From Desmodesmus armatus (Eukaryota; Chlorophyta; Chlorophyceae; Sphaeropleales; Scenedesmaceae): a stretch of 64,000 nt of DNA. Every line of letters begins with the position of its first letter. Position 1 is the first letter of the stretch. The stretch covers positions 117,001 through 181,000 of the forward strand of contig VIIQ02000678.1 of assembly GCA_007449985.2 (NCBI GenBank), read 5' to 3'. The notes below the pieces were generated by a model. It was not told the origin of the DNA and did no database searches. It saw only the letters and a list, made by a program, of their open reading frames with translations. Positions 12,300-22,030 of the stretch are shown piece by piece. The translations under genes were made by a program, and so were the position numbers.

Positions 12300-13075
12300 A
12301 GTGAGCTGTGAGACAGTGCCCGGAACCGGGGAGGTAGCGTGATTTCCTGTGGAGACACTGGGAACACACAAGATGGTAACACAATGTAGCTAGCACTGGG
12401 GTCCCCCACCGCCACCCCAGGCAACAAAAGCCTAACAAAGCAACCTCACAGTACAATAGAAGGCGTCCAGTCCAAAGCTGCGAGTCCAGCAGCCCCATCA
12501 AGCCTAACAGGATTACCTGCAAGCAGCACCACCACCACCGCGCAGCGAGCGTCAGGAACAGCCCACCAGGATGCCAGGAGGGAGCATGTAGGCACAAGGG
12601 GGAGGGTGGGGGTCCTCCCCCACCCCCAGCGTAGGCTGGCAGCACCAAGTACGCCGTCACCGTGGGACCTGAACAGGCACAGCAGACAGAAATAACACAG
12701 GACAGGCGGGGCACACAAAAAAAACCGACAGCCGGGCGGCAAAGAGCACAAGGCAGACGAAAAACCACCCTGCCACCCAAAAACTTAACGCAGCACGGTG
12801 TGAAGTTAACCACCAACGGGGCAAGAAGCCCCGCCGTTGCTAAACGGTGGTACTGACACTGCTACAGGAACGCACCGGGCGCAGCCCGAAGAGAGACAGG
12901 CTGAAGAGATATGCAATGTGTATGAGTGACAGCAGAGGTTGCATGTAAGTGAGCGGGCACAAGGGGAAGAGAGGGTAGGAAGAAGATGCGGGGCGGGCGC
13001 CGTAGCGGTCCCCACCCCCAGCGTGGCCCAGTGTCCCTGCAAAAGGCACAAGACAAGGGGAGGGGAGCAAGGCAG
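12300..13075. other. Compositionally distinct block with hairpin, possibly a decayed mobile element
   Basis: The plus strand switches from G/T-rich to A/C-rich here. Two related sub-blocks contain CCCCACCCCCAGCGT(A/G)G (near 12619 and 13013). At 12809-12851 a hairpin can form (ACCACCAACGGGGC, loop, GCCCCGCCGTTG, then CGGTGGT). I found no clean terminal inverted repeats or target duplication, so the mobile-element reading is speculative. Confidence 0.25.
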
Positions 13076-13898
13076 TGAGTGAGCTGTCTGTGTTTTTGTG
13101 GTTGGGCATGCAGCCGTTTGACGTGCAGCTGTACTGTTTGCACCATGCTTACACAGCATCAAGCGAAATTGAGGCGGCTGTGCAAATGAGGGAGTGCGAG
13201 TGGTTGGTTGGTTTTTTACTATGCATAAGCATGTTGGCCAGCCTGCTGCCATGTTGGCAATGGGTTTGCAACTGCAGGCGTTATGTACTTGTCTGCTGGT
13301 CAGGTTTGACCCCATCCCTGCATACATGCCTTGACCCCCTGAACGCCTGACAAGGCCAATCAGTGGCGGTCACTCATCCATCACCTTCAACGAGTCGCAT
13401 GATTCGGGTGAGCAAGAGAAGGGGGGTTGAAGAGGTCACTGGACGTTAGACTGGTCACTGGATGTTGGGACTGTTAACTGACCTCTTCAACTGAGCTGGT
13501 TGTGTGTAACAATGCATGCAGCACAGCAGAGTGGCGGCCAACCTGACAACTGCACGATGTTCAATTGTGTTGACGCGTAGCCAGACAAACCACTGCCTCA
13601 GCACAAGCGACAGCCAACAGCAAGATGCCTTGCGCCCGCTGCCATGTCGCCAGCAGCAATGGGCCCATGCATGCTGGACAAAGCTGCAAAACCTCACCCA
13701 AAAAACAACCCAGGCAGCCAACAAAGCTGCGGGCTGCCAATACAGACACACACAGGAGCCAATTACGACACACTGTCCTACACAACAACACAGTAATACC
13801 TGTCTCAAAGAGGGAACACTCACACCACTTCCTGCCGAAGGCGTCAGAAAGTGTGTTGAAGCAGCTGCATACGGCCAGCAACAGCATTACAGCCTCCA

Positions 13899-16617
13899 TC
13901 AACCTGCTTTCTTGAGGGCCTCCAGCCGCGCCCGCACCTCGTCAGGCAGCTCGTCATCCTCCTCCAGGTCCTGACCCGGTCGCTTCCTGCTGCCGCCACC
14001 CTGCTGCTGCTGCTGCTGCTGGTGCCCGCCACCACCCCCGCCACCGCCACCAGGGGCACCCCACGTGCTCCTGCACAGACACGCACAAACATAAACAGAC
14101 AGGGAGGCAGACAAATGAACATAAGTGTGCAGATAGTGCCACAATCGAGCTTGACGCAGCTGCTGGCATTGTCGAGACTTCATCCCCCCCCCCAACCAGG
14201 CGATGCTGTCGCTACTGACACCCCTCAGCCGCACGAGCTGCACTGCTGCATGATTCAAACCCCTGACATCTGCTTGTGTGCGTCACTTGCGCTGCCGTGG
14301 ACGGCGCTGCACGCATGCTGCTGTGAACACCACCACTGCGCAAAGCATGCCTGGCCCAAACAACACAACTTGCCCCGTTGATCCCACACTCCCACCCCAA
14401 CCCTGACCAACCAAAGGCAAGCGACAGCCGGCCCCGCCCACCATCCATGCCGCTGGGCTGTCACACTGGCGGGACCACTGCGGCCTGCAGTAGCTCCCCC
14501 CCCCTCCCGCCTCTCCCCATTTCCCCCGAGTGATAAGACGAGAAACAGAAGAAATAGATGGAAAACAGCCCGGGCCTCTGCTGACCTGTTTGCGTCTGCC
14601 CCCTCTGCCTCTGCGTCCGCGTCGTCCATGGGTGTGTTCCACCAGATGGGCCCGCCAAACTTGCCGTCCCCGCTGGCACAGCTGATGCAGCCCGTCTGCA
14701 CGTCCGGCGTCACACGTTGCTGCGGGAAGGAACAGAGCAGGGCAGGGCAGGACGTGACAACGCGCAGCGCAGGATAGCAGGAGGCACCGTCAGCACAGAG
14801 GAGGCTGCAGCGAGCTGCAGCTTTGCATCCATGCAGGTGGTGTGTTGAGAGTGCGTTGACGCCTCTGCTGTGCTCTCTTCACCAACCTGCTGACACCCCA
14901 GACACTGCCGACCCTGCAGAGGGGCCAAAACATTCCCCCGGCTACCAAGTGCGTGACCGCCCCCAAGCCCCACACACCTTGCTAACTTGCATCCCAACAT
15001 CCCACCACCCCCAGCATCCGCTCCCCCCCCCCCCACACACACACCACCACGCGTGCGAAGCTCCCTCAAATTTAGATAACCAACCAAACCACTCCCAGTC
15101 GCGCCTTACTTGTGATGCACGCAAGAGCACGGCAAAACTCTGCGGTGGCTGGTAATGCCAAAGTTGCGTCCCACATCCTCTCCCCCCCCCACACCCACCC
15201 ACCCACCGTGCCTCCGCGGTCTCCCCCACTACCCCCCCCCCCCCGCCCCCCCCCCCCCCCCCCCCCCCGCCCCCTGCAACCGCTGTCAACCACTCCCAAG
15301 CCGTGGCCCACCTGTGACGCGCGCAGGCGCAGGGGCACCCTGCAGTGGCTGGTGGTGCCAAAGTTGTGGTTGCCCTTCTGAATGGCCAGCATGGAGCACA
15401 GGATCTCGTAGCCGGGCTTGCGCCACTTGGCAATGAGGGGCCCGTCCGCAATCTTCTCACGACACAGCCAGTCAAACTGCACATGGGTGGGAGGAGACAG
15501 CAGCAGCGGCGAGCAGGAGGCGGAGGGTATGTAAGTGAGTGAGTGTGAGGCCACTGAAACGTTGCGTGCATGCCTGCCTGTGTGCTGACTGCACCACTTG
15601 GGTGTCAGCAGCTTGCACTGACACAGCCAGTCAAACTGCACATGGACGGGGTGGACAGCAGCAGCGGCGAGCAGGGGGTGGAGGGAAGCCACGGTCACGG
15701 TGCGCAGGGCCTGTGTGCTGTCTGACACAGCCAGTCAGACTGTACATGGGTGAGGTGCGCAGTGGCAGCGGCGAGCAGGAGGCGGACGGTGTTGCACAGG
15801 TGGAGTACTTGGGAGACATGCGTGCAGTGTGTGAGGGTAAGGCCAAGGTCATGCAACATGCCTGCATGTGTGCTGACTGCACAATCACTTGGCTGTGGGT
15901 GGCCTTTAGGGACACAGCCAGTCCCTGCTGACTGCTTGATGGACAGCGGCGGTGAGCAGCGGACGGCGCGGGCATGGGGGCTGAGGTGCTTGCGCCTTAC
16001 AGCACTACTGCCTGTCTACTCAACAGCAGGGGCGCGCGCGCACGCACTGATCAGCCCAATGGCGCCAGTCATTGGCTGGCACCCAGTCATGCAATCCCCT
16101 GGCAGTCGCTGCGGCCTGCTGAAAGGCGTGGCTGCAATGCTGCTAGATGCAAGAGTACGTGATTGCTGGCTGGACCTCAACCTCCACAAAGCGAACAACT
16201 GTCACATACAGCTGGGATGAACCAACGCGCCCCGCTCACCCTCCCCTCTGGATGCAGCGTCGCGCACTGTGACGAACTGCAGCACCCCTGCATGTCTGTG
16301 TGACCTGAGGAGAGCAGTACTGCTGCTGCAACTAGACACCCTGAAGACCACCATCAGCAGACCCCCTAGACACATAAGCCACTGCTCACCAGCTCTCTAG
16401 ACATGACCTTGCGCACATACATCAGGTCGTATATGAAGCGGTTCTTCTCCCAGTGTATACGGTGGATCTTCCAGCTGGCCTCACACTTTCGTTTGCCCTC
16501 GTCCTCCTCTGCTACTGCGTCTTTCAGCTGCTGCTCAAAGTCCTCTACCACCTCCTCTATCATGTTCCAGCCTTCTGGAGCCTTCTTGTTCTTTAGCTTG
16601 CGTTTGAGAGAGCTCAT
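13899..16617 (-). CDS. BUD31: BUD31/G10-family splicing factor homologue with C-terminal extension (4 exons)
   Basis: Exons on the minus strand are 16617..16390, 15476..15312, 14719..14586 and 14070..13899, phase-consistent, giving 232 residues. The N-terminal part matches the G10 family: PEGWNMIE, GKRKCEASWKIHRIHWEKNR, FIYDLMYVRKVMSREL, FDWLCREKIADGPLIAKWRK, PGYEILCSMLAIQ and NFGTTSHCRVPLRLRASQ. BUD31 is a core spliceosome protein of the activated (Bact) complex. Family members are about 145-160 residues and end in a cysteine-rich zinc cluster. Here that region is altered: the usual CCxxC after the PGYE block is C-S-M-L-A, NCxCRVP is SHCRVP, and the C-terminal CxxCxCxxC is reduced to GCISC. 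An acidic, Gly/Gln-rich extension of about 85 residues follows (GGGGGGGGGHQQQQQQQ, then RKRPGQDLEEDDELP). Introns 2 and 3 carry sense G-runs; intron 1 carries copies of the exon 2 acceptor. It is divergent from the membrane-protein gene at 17162. Confidence 0.85.
15460..15960 (-). repeat. Exon 2 acceptor edge and tandem copies in BUD31 intron 1
   Basis: The true acceptor with the first ~18 nt of exon 2 (plus-strand ACACAGCCAGTCAAACTGCA, from 15462) recurs at 15621-15640, in diverged form at about 15725-15745 (ACACAGCCAGTCAGACTGTA) and truncated at 15912-15922. Each copy is followed by the same GACAGC(AGCAGC)GGCG(A/G)GCAG intron motif, so the unit spans intron and exon. Spacing is about 103-187 bp. 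Confidence 0.85.
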
Positions 16618-17161
16618 GCTGACTGCTTGAAAAGGACCTGTTGAGGTCAGACCAAGAAAGCTGGGAACTCTGGCAGGGTGAGGAGGGCTTGTGCTGCTGC
16701 TGCTGTGCTGTTGTGGCAGGTGTGTGCGGAACCAAGTAGAGAAGCTCAGCGCAACTGCATGTCAAGAAAACGTTGTGCTGGTGTTCTTGGTCTGCCTGCT
16801 ATGACACTGGGGGCTCATTGAGTGCAACCTGTACCCTCCTCCCAACCAACTTTCATCAGGTGGTTGTCGAGTTCAGGAAGCAGATAGTTTTGCACTAAGT
16901 CGTCCAGCAAACACGAGCTCTTGCAGCGAGTACACTGCGTCTTTCTTTGTTTCCTTACAGATCTGCTGTGCCAGCCAGGCAACCAGGCCGCACAGCAGTT
17001 GCATGCAGGGATCCTCCAATTACCTCGGCTTATTACCAGTACCCTGACACTCGCAGCAGACCTGCAGAGGGGCACGGGTCTAGGTCCAGCAGCTGCTACC
17101 ATCAGCACCGGCCCCAGGTGCCAAGCAGCTCACCAGCAGCCTCAAGTCCCTTGCAGCAGCC
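16618..17161. promoter_or_regulatory. Divergent intergenic region, BUD31 / GOST-like gene
   Basis: The 544 bp between two outward-facing start codons must hold both promoters and 5' UTRs unless an upstream noncoding exon exists. No TATA box or symmetric motif was recognised. Confidence 0.45.
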
Positions 17162-18228
17162 ATGGCCGGTATAGACCCAACTAAGTTAGCGGTTTTAGAT
17201 GCCGTTCGGACCCTGCTGTGGTGGGTGCTAGTCGTAGGGGCCTCCCTGCTGGGTCTCTACTACAAACGCAAGGGGTCTCGCAGCCAGGGCTGGAAGCTAT
17301 GGCTGGGGATATACGCCTGCATCATCTGCCAGGCGGTCTACATGACTATGTGGGCAGCACACAACGCCGCAGTGCGCAGCGCGGGCTACGGGGCTACAAC
17401 AGACACCCTGTACCGGATCTGCATACCTCTGTACCAGCTGGCAATGGCTTCATTCATGGTGGGTGGTGCGGGGAGATGCTGCTGTTTTCCTGTGGGTTGG
17501 TTGTGCGGGGTAGCTTTTGACTGTTTGGTCAGCATCACAGCAGCCGGGCAGAGCAGGGCATTCGACACTGCTGCATGCTGACGCAGGGGCGGGGGCGGGG
17601 GGGGGGGGGGGGGGGGTGGGGGCATCAGCACCGTCAGCCCCTTTGTAACCATACATCTAATGGCTTAGCTTGCAGGTGGTCAATTGAGCATCTAGGTGGC
17701 TAGCTAGCAAAGCATGTGTCCTGAAAGGGTGGCTGCCTCAGGTCTTCACTTGGCCACTCGCCACTTACTTGCATTGGGCATGGATGCATTTGCTTTGGAG
17801 AGAGTGCATTCAGTTTCACAAGAGCTGCAGGCGCATTGTGTCAACACAGCTTATGCACGTGTACACGCCGGCATTACATACGTGCTTGCAACTGTATTAT
17901 TGTGGGGCGCAAGCAGCTGCAGCTGGCCATGAACGGCACATCTATATGCCTACTTTTGTGTGGTGTGTTGCTGCCGCTGCTGCATTTTTCCATGCCTGCA
18001 GGGCCTTTTGCTTCTATTGGCGGCTGGATACTCGTAAGTGGCTCATTATTCAACCGCATCTTTCTGCAGTGGCAGCCCGCATAGTTCATGTACACACACA
18101 TAGACAGACGAGCTGTCTTGAATGCACAGGAAACATGTTGGGTCCGGGAAAGCACGTTGGGTCCGTCCAGGCAGTTAGCAGCCAGCAGCTGTGTTGTTGG
18201 TAGTGGCTGGGTCACTGTAAGTGTCAGT

Positions 18229-18272
<44 letters not shown>

Positions 18273-18946
18273 GGTGGAGGTCCCACCACGCCTTCAAAAG
18301 GGGCTACAGTCACATCAGGATGATGCAGGGCGTGCCTCATGATGCTGTGCTGTGCTGTGCTGTGTGTTGCAGGATCACCCGCTCCGACCTCGGCAGCTAC
18401 AAGCCCCAAGTGGTTGGGCTACCTGTCCTGCTGTTCGTCACAGGGGTGGTGAGTGCCCTTGGTGTGGGAGTGCAGTGTTCCTTGTGGTAATGCGGTGTTC
18501 CTTGGTGGTTATGCAGTATACTTGATGGGGGGCAGTTAAAATATTGACAGACAGGATAGTATAAGCCACCACACTGCAAAGAGGCATTGCTTTGCAGACA
18601 ATTCGAACCTTGACCTTAGCCTGACACCCCCCCCCCCCCCCATTTGCGCTCCCCCCCCCCCTTGTCCATATCCTTATCCCCAGATCACTGACTACATCAA
18701 CTTCCACGTGTTTGAGTCCACCACGGACCAGATCCGGCTGCTGGAGATGGCTGGGTGGGAGCAGGGCCTGTGGTTTGTGTGCACCTTCCTCAACCTGGCC
18801 GCCTTTGGCTTCTGGGTGGTCTACATGTTTGAGATCATTCAGGTGGAGGTGGACGCTATCAAGGCACAGCAGGAGGTACGGGGGGGGGGGGGGGCATGAC
18901 AGACAGCATGTGTTTGTGTGTGTGTGTGTGTGGGGGGGGGGGGCAT

Positions 18947-18987
<41 letters not shown>

Positions 18988-20204
18988 TGTTGGTGGGGGG
19001 GGGGGGGGGACACCAAGGCATGCTGAGGATGGGCGCGCGTCAAGGCACAGCAGGAGGGGGCATACACACCAACACTGGGTGGGTGGGTGGACGGGGGAGG
19101 GGGCATCATACAGGTGGAGGTGGACGCTATCAAGGCACAACAGGAGGTACGCGGGGCGGGGGGGGGGGGGGGGCAGCATGACAGACAGCATCTGTTCGTG
19201 TGTGTGTGTGTGTGTGGGGGGGGGGGGGATGAGGCACAACAGGTGTGCAGGGGCATCAAGACGTGCGGAGAATGGATGCGACCGTAGCACAGCAGGAGGT
19301 ACGCGGGGGAGGGGGGGGGGAGAGGGCTTGAGAGGTGTGAGGGTGGGGGTGGGGGTGGGATCAGCAGGTGTGATAAGAGGAATGGTGGGCAGGACAGGGG
19401 CACAGAGACAGGGGAGAGGGGGGAGCTGGGGCTGGTGCAGGGGAGAGGAGGCGTCATGCAAGGGGCAGGCGAAGCGGGGGGGGGGGGGGTCAGGGGGGAG
19501 AGACAGGGGAAGGTGGTGGAACGAGGTGGGAGGGGGACACAGGGGGAGTCGCGTCTGCTGATTGCATGTGCTGTGCTGTTGTGTGCTGTGCTATCAACTG
19601 CCCCTGCCTGATAGCCATGCTGTGTGCATTCCCTTCCTTTTTGGGCTGCATCATCCCGTCCTGTCCTGTGTCGTCATATATTTTGCTGTGCTGTGCCGTG
19701 CTGTGCTGTGCTGTGTGCAGCTCATCCTGGTGCGCAATGCTGCCCCCTCCGCCACAGTGGCCCCCTTCCCCGGCTCCTACTCAGCCGGCAGCAGCAGCCG
19801 CCCCCAGCAGCAGCAGCAGGATGCCGCCCCCAACCAAGCCCATGCTGCCCCTCCCCCCGGCATGGACCCCCAGTGGACACAGGCGGCTGCTGAGGAGGGT
19901 ATGGTGGCCTACAAGAACCTGCTGGGCCCTGGACACAACATGAGTCATGTGCCGGGGGCTGATGTGGAGGCACAGGAGATCAACACAGTGGCAGGTGGGC
20001 AGTACCGTTGCTGGCACTTCTATGTTTTGCTCTTGTTTTCTGCGTGCGTGATATACTCTTCATCACAGTACAGAACAGTTGTGGACAGTGCCTGGAGCTG
20101 GGTGCTTTTTTCTCATTGCAGCGCTTGGGGGTGCATGCAGTTGGTTGGCTTACAGACACAGTGTGTTGCTCACGATGCTTTCTGTCTCGTATGTTGACCA
20201 ATGT

Positions 20205-20270
<66 letters not shown>

Positions 20271-22030
20271 AGACATGGTGAACTTTGAGGTGAAGAAGCG
20301 GATGTACCGGCGGTTCAGCACAGGGTTTGGCGTCTTCATGATCGCACAGCTATGTGAGTGGACTGATGATGTGGTGGGGTGGAGCGGGGGGGAACATGAG
20401 GGTTATGACGCTGGGCGGGTTGCAGGTTCGGGTCTTGAGGCATTGTGCAAACCATCTTTCCATGCACATTCGAAAATGTCCCGATTCAAAGGGACTGTGC
20501 CGAGCCCGTGTCTCTGCCTATGACTCTGCTGGTGTGTTGTTGAGTACTGTGTTTGTACTTCAAATCTGTGCCCTTCATATGGTCAAACTCAACCTTGCCC
20601 CCCTGCGTAATTCTGCCTGCCCCCCGCCCCCGTGCAGGTGTGTTGTTGAGCCCCGTGTTTGTGATCGACATTGTCCAGGAGGTGATCACCTTCCTGCAGT
20701 TTGTGGTGGTGCTGGCTTTCCTGGCCGCACTGCTGTGGCTGTTCAGGCCAGCTCAGGACTCCCCCTACCTGCTGATGGGTGACGGCACTGACACACTCGA
20801 CACAGCACTGGGGGTGGACGAGGAGGAAGACACACCAACACTGCTGGAGGACAGCAGGTGGGTGTGAGTGTGGGTTTTGTTGATGGAGGGGGGGGGAGGA
20901 CATGGAGTGCGTTTCGGGCACAGCAGCTGTCAGATGCTTTCAATGTGGTCTGCAGTCTTTCGCAGCTTTGTAAGATTGGGGTGGGGCACTGGGGTGGATC
21001 AGGCGGAAGACACACCAACACTGCTGGAGGACAGCAGGTGGGTGTGAGTGTGTAGGTTTGCGCGCGCAAGCGCAGGGGGGGGGGGGGGGCAGTGGTGGTG
21101 GTGGTGGTGGGGGGGGGGGGGGGGGGGAGGATGTGGAGTGCGGTTGGGGCACAGCAGCTGTCAGGTGCTTTTGTTGTGGTGCTACAGTCTCTCACAGCGT
21201 TGTGAAGGTGGGGTGGGCACTGGGGGTGGACGAGGAGGAAGACACACCAACACTACTGGAGGAGAGCAGGTGGGCTAGAGAGAGAGAGGGGAGGAGAGGG
21301 TTTGAGAGGAGGGAGACAGAGAGAGGGTTGTGGGGGGAGGGGGGAGGGTGAGCTCGGGGTGGGGCGGGAGAAGGATAGGGAGAAGTAAAGATGATGTGTG
21401 TGTGTGGGGGGGGGGTGCTGGTAGTGGATTGGTGGTAGTGTGACTTGCTCCTGGGGTTGCAACAGTCAGTCCTCTGGCAGAGGTTTTGATGCTGGAACCA
21501 CTTACCCTTTGCTGCACGCTGCTGCTGTTGCTTTGTGCAGTGCTGCCGACCGCTTCGGCGGCCGCAACGGCCGTGCCGTCGAAATGATGAGTGCAGCACC
21601 CGGCGCTGCCCAGCCCTTCACCAGCAAATGGTCCCGGGCGCAGGCAGACGGCGCAGCAGCAGCAGCAGCAGGCAGCAACGGCACGGCCACAGGGCTCAAC
21701 GGCAGCGACAGGGGCGCGAATAGAGACCAGAGGCAGCAGCAGCAGCAGGGGTTAGGAAGTGTAGGTGTACCTCCAAGCAGTGGCAGTAGGCCAGCCAGTA
21801 GTGCTGGTGCAGCAGTGGGGGGAGGCAGCAGTGGGTTAGAGCCTCCAGTGAACCTGCCTGCGATCAAGACGAGTGCCGGGGGTGCCAGCAGCGGTGGCGC
21901 GGGTGTGGGGAACGGCAGCAGTCAGCAGCAGCAGCAGCAGCTGGGGGGTGCGAGGTTCTCCCTAGGGGATGAGGAGGAACTGCATGAGATCCAGCTGGAC
22001 TCAGCAAAGGCTGCTGAGAAGCGGGATTGA
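17162..22030 (+). CDS. Seven-transmembrane protein, GOST-like (LUSTR/GPR107-TMEM87/GPR180 type), 8 exons
   Basis: Exons 17162..17458, 18002..18033, 18373..18448, 18684..18875, 19721..19994, 20273..20353, 20638..20857 and 21541..22030 chain in phase to 553 residues. The start has a strong context (CAGCCATGGCC). Seven hydrophobic segments are seen, near residues 17-34, 46-64, 87-111, 119-140, 164-188, 300-322 and 326-350. Family-like motifs are LLAAGYSITRSDLG after TM3, KKRMYRRFSTGF before TM6 and LWLFRPAQDSPYLL after TM7, recalling the FRP...NPYL end of the lung-seven-TM core. GOST proteins act in Golgi/endosomal trafficking. The large lumenal N-terminal domain usual in that family is absent, either lost or on an upstream exon I could not find. 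A Pro/Gln-rich insert (residues 200-290) splits TM5 from TM6, and the tail is low-complexity Ser/Gly/Gln. The family call is by motif memory only. Confidence 0.7.
17587..17621 (+). repeat. G-tract in intron 1 of the GOST-like gene
   Basis: A near-pure run of G on the sense strand about 130 nt after the donor, flanked by GGGGCGGGGGCGG. Confidence 0.9.
18227..18269 (+). repeat. (CAG)n in intron 2 of the GOST-like gene
   Basis: About 14 uninterrupted CAG triplets on the sense strand inside an intron, ending AGTAGTGG. Confidence 0.9.
18841..19310 (+). repeat. Exon 4 donor edge copied into intron 4, amid G and TG runs
   Basis: The exon end AGGTGGAGGTGGACGCTATC, followed by AAGGCACAGCAGGAG/gtacg (18841-18880), is repeated almost intact at 19111-19150 (one substitution in CACAACAGG). 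It recurs truncated at about 19041-19058 (CAAGGCACAGCAGGAGG) and 19287-19303 (AGCACAGCAGGAGGTACG). The spacers are G-runs and (TG)n. Confidence 0.88.
20207..20272 (+). repeat. (CTG)22 forming the exon 6 acceptor tract
   Basis: Twenty-two CTG units run straight into the acceptor CTGCAG/ACATGG at 20272/20273, so an expanded triplet repeat takes the place of a polypyrimidine tract. Confidence 0.92.
20808..21278 (+). repeat. Exon 7 donor edge and two copies in intron 7
   Basis: The exon 7 end with its donor (ACTGGGGGTGGACGAGGAGG, then AAGACACACCAACACTGCTGGAGGACAGCAG/gtgggt) recurs at about 20989-21047 and 21219-21275. Both copies keep the reading frame motif EEDTPTLLE(D/E)SR or close to it, and the gtggg donor. 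About 100 bp of the following intron (GGACATGGAGTGCG...CACAGCAGCTGTCAG) is also repeated. Confidence 0.92.

Larger units (their letters stand above)
7782..13898. other. 6.1 kb without a convincing gene
   Basis: The left part is the duplication unit. Beyond it are a tandem 0.5-kb duplication (9819-10800), a G/T-rich tract, and a compositionally different block (about 12300-13075). Reading frames up to 193 codons exist, but they have low-complexity or shadow-like composition, no domain I recognise and no matching frame in the local repeats. I annotate no gene. Confidence 0.45.

Noticed and set aside
12235..12816. 193-codon minus-strand frame
   Set aside because: Cys/Leu/Trp-rich shadow-like composition, no recognisable domain, no splice or promoter support.
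18438..19457. 339-codon minus-strand frame across GOST introns 3-4
   Set aside because: It is built of Pro/His/Thr runs from poly-C and (CA)n; it lies antisense to confirmed exons and has no domain.
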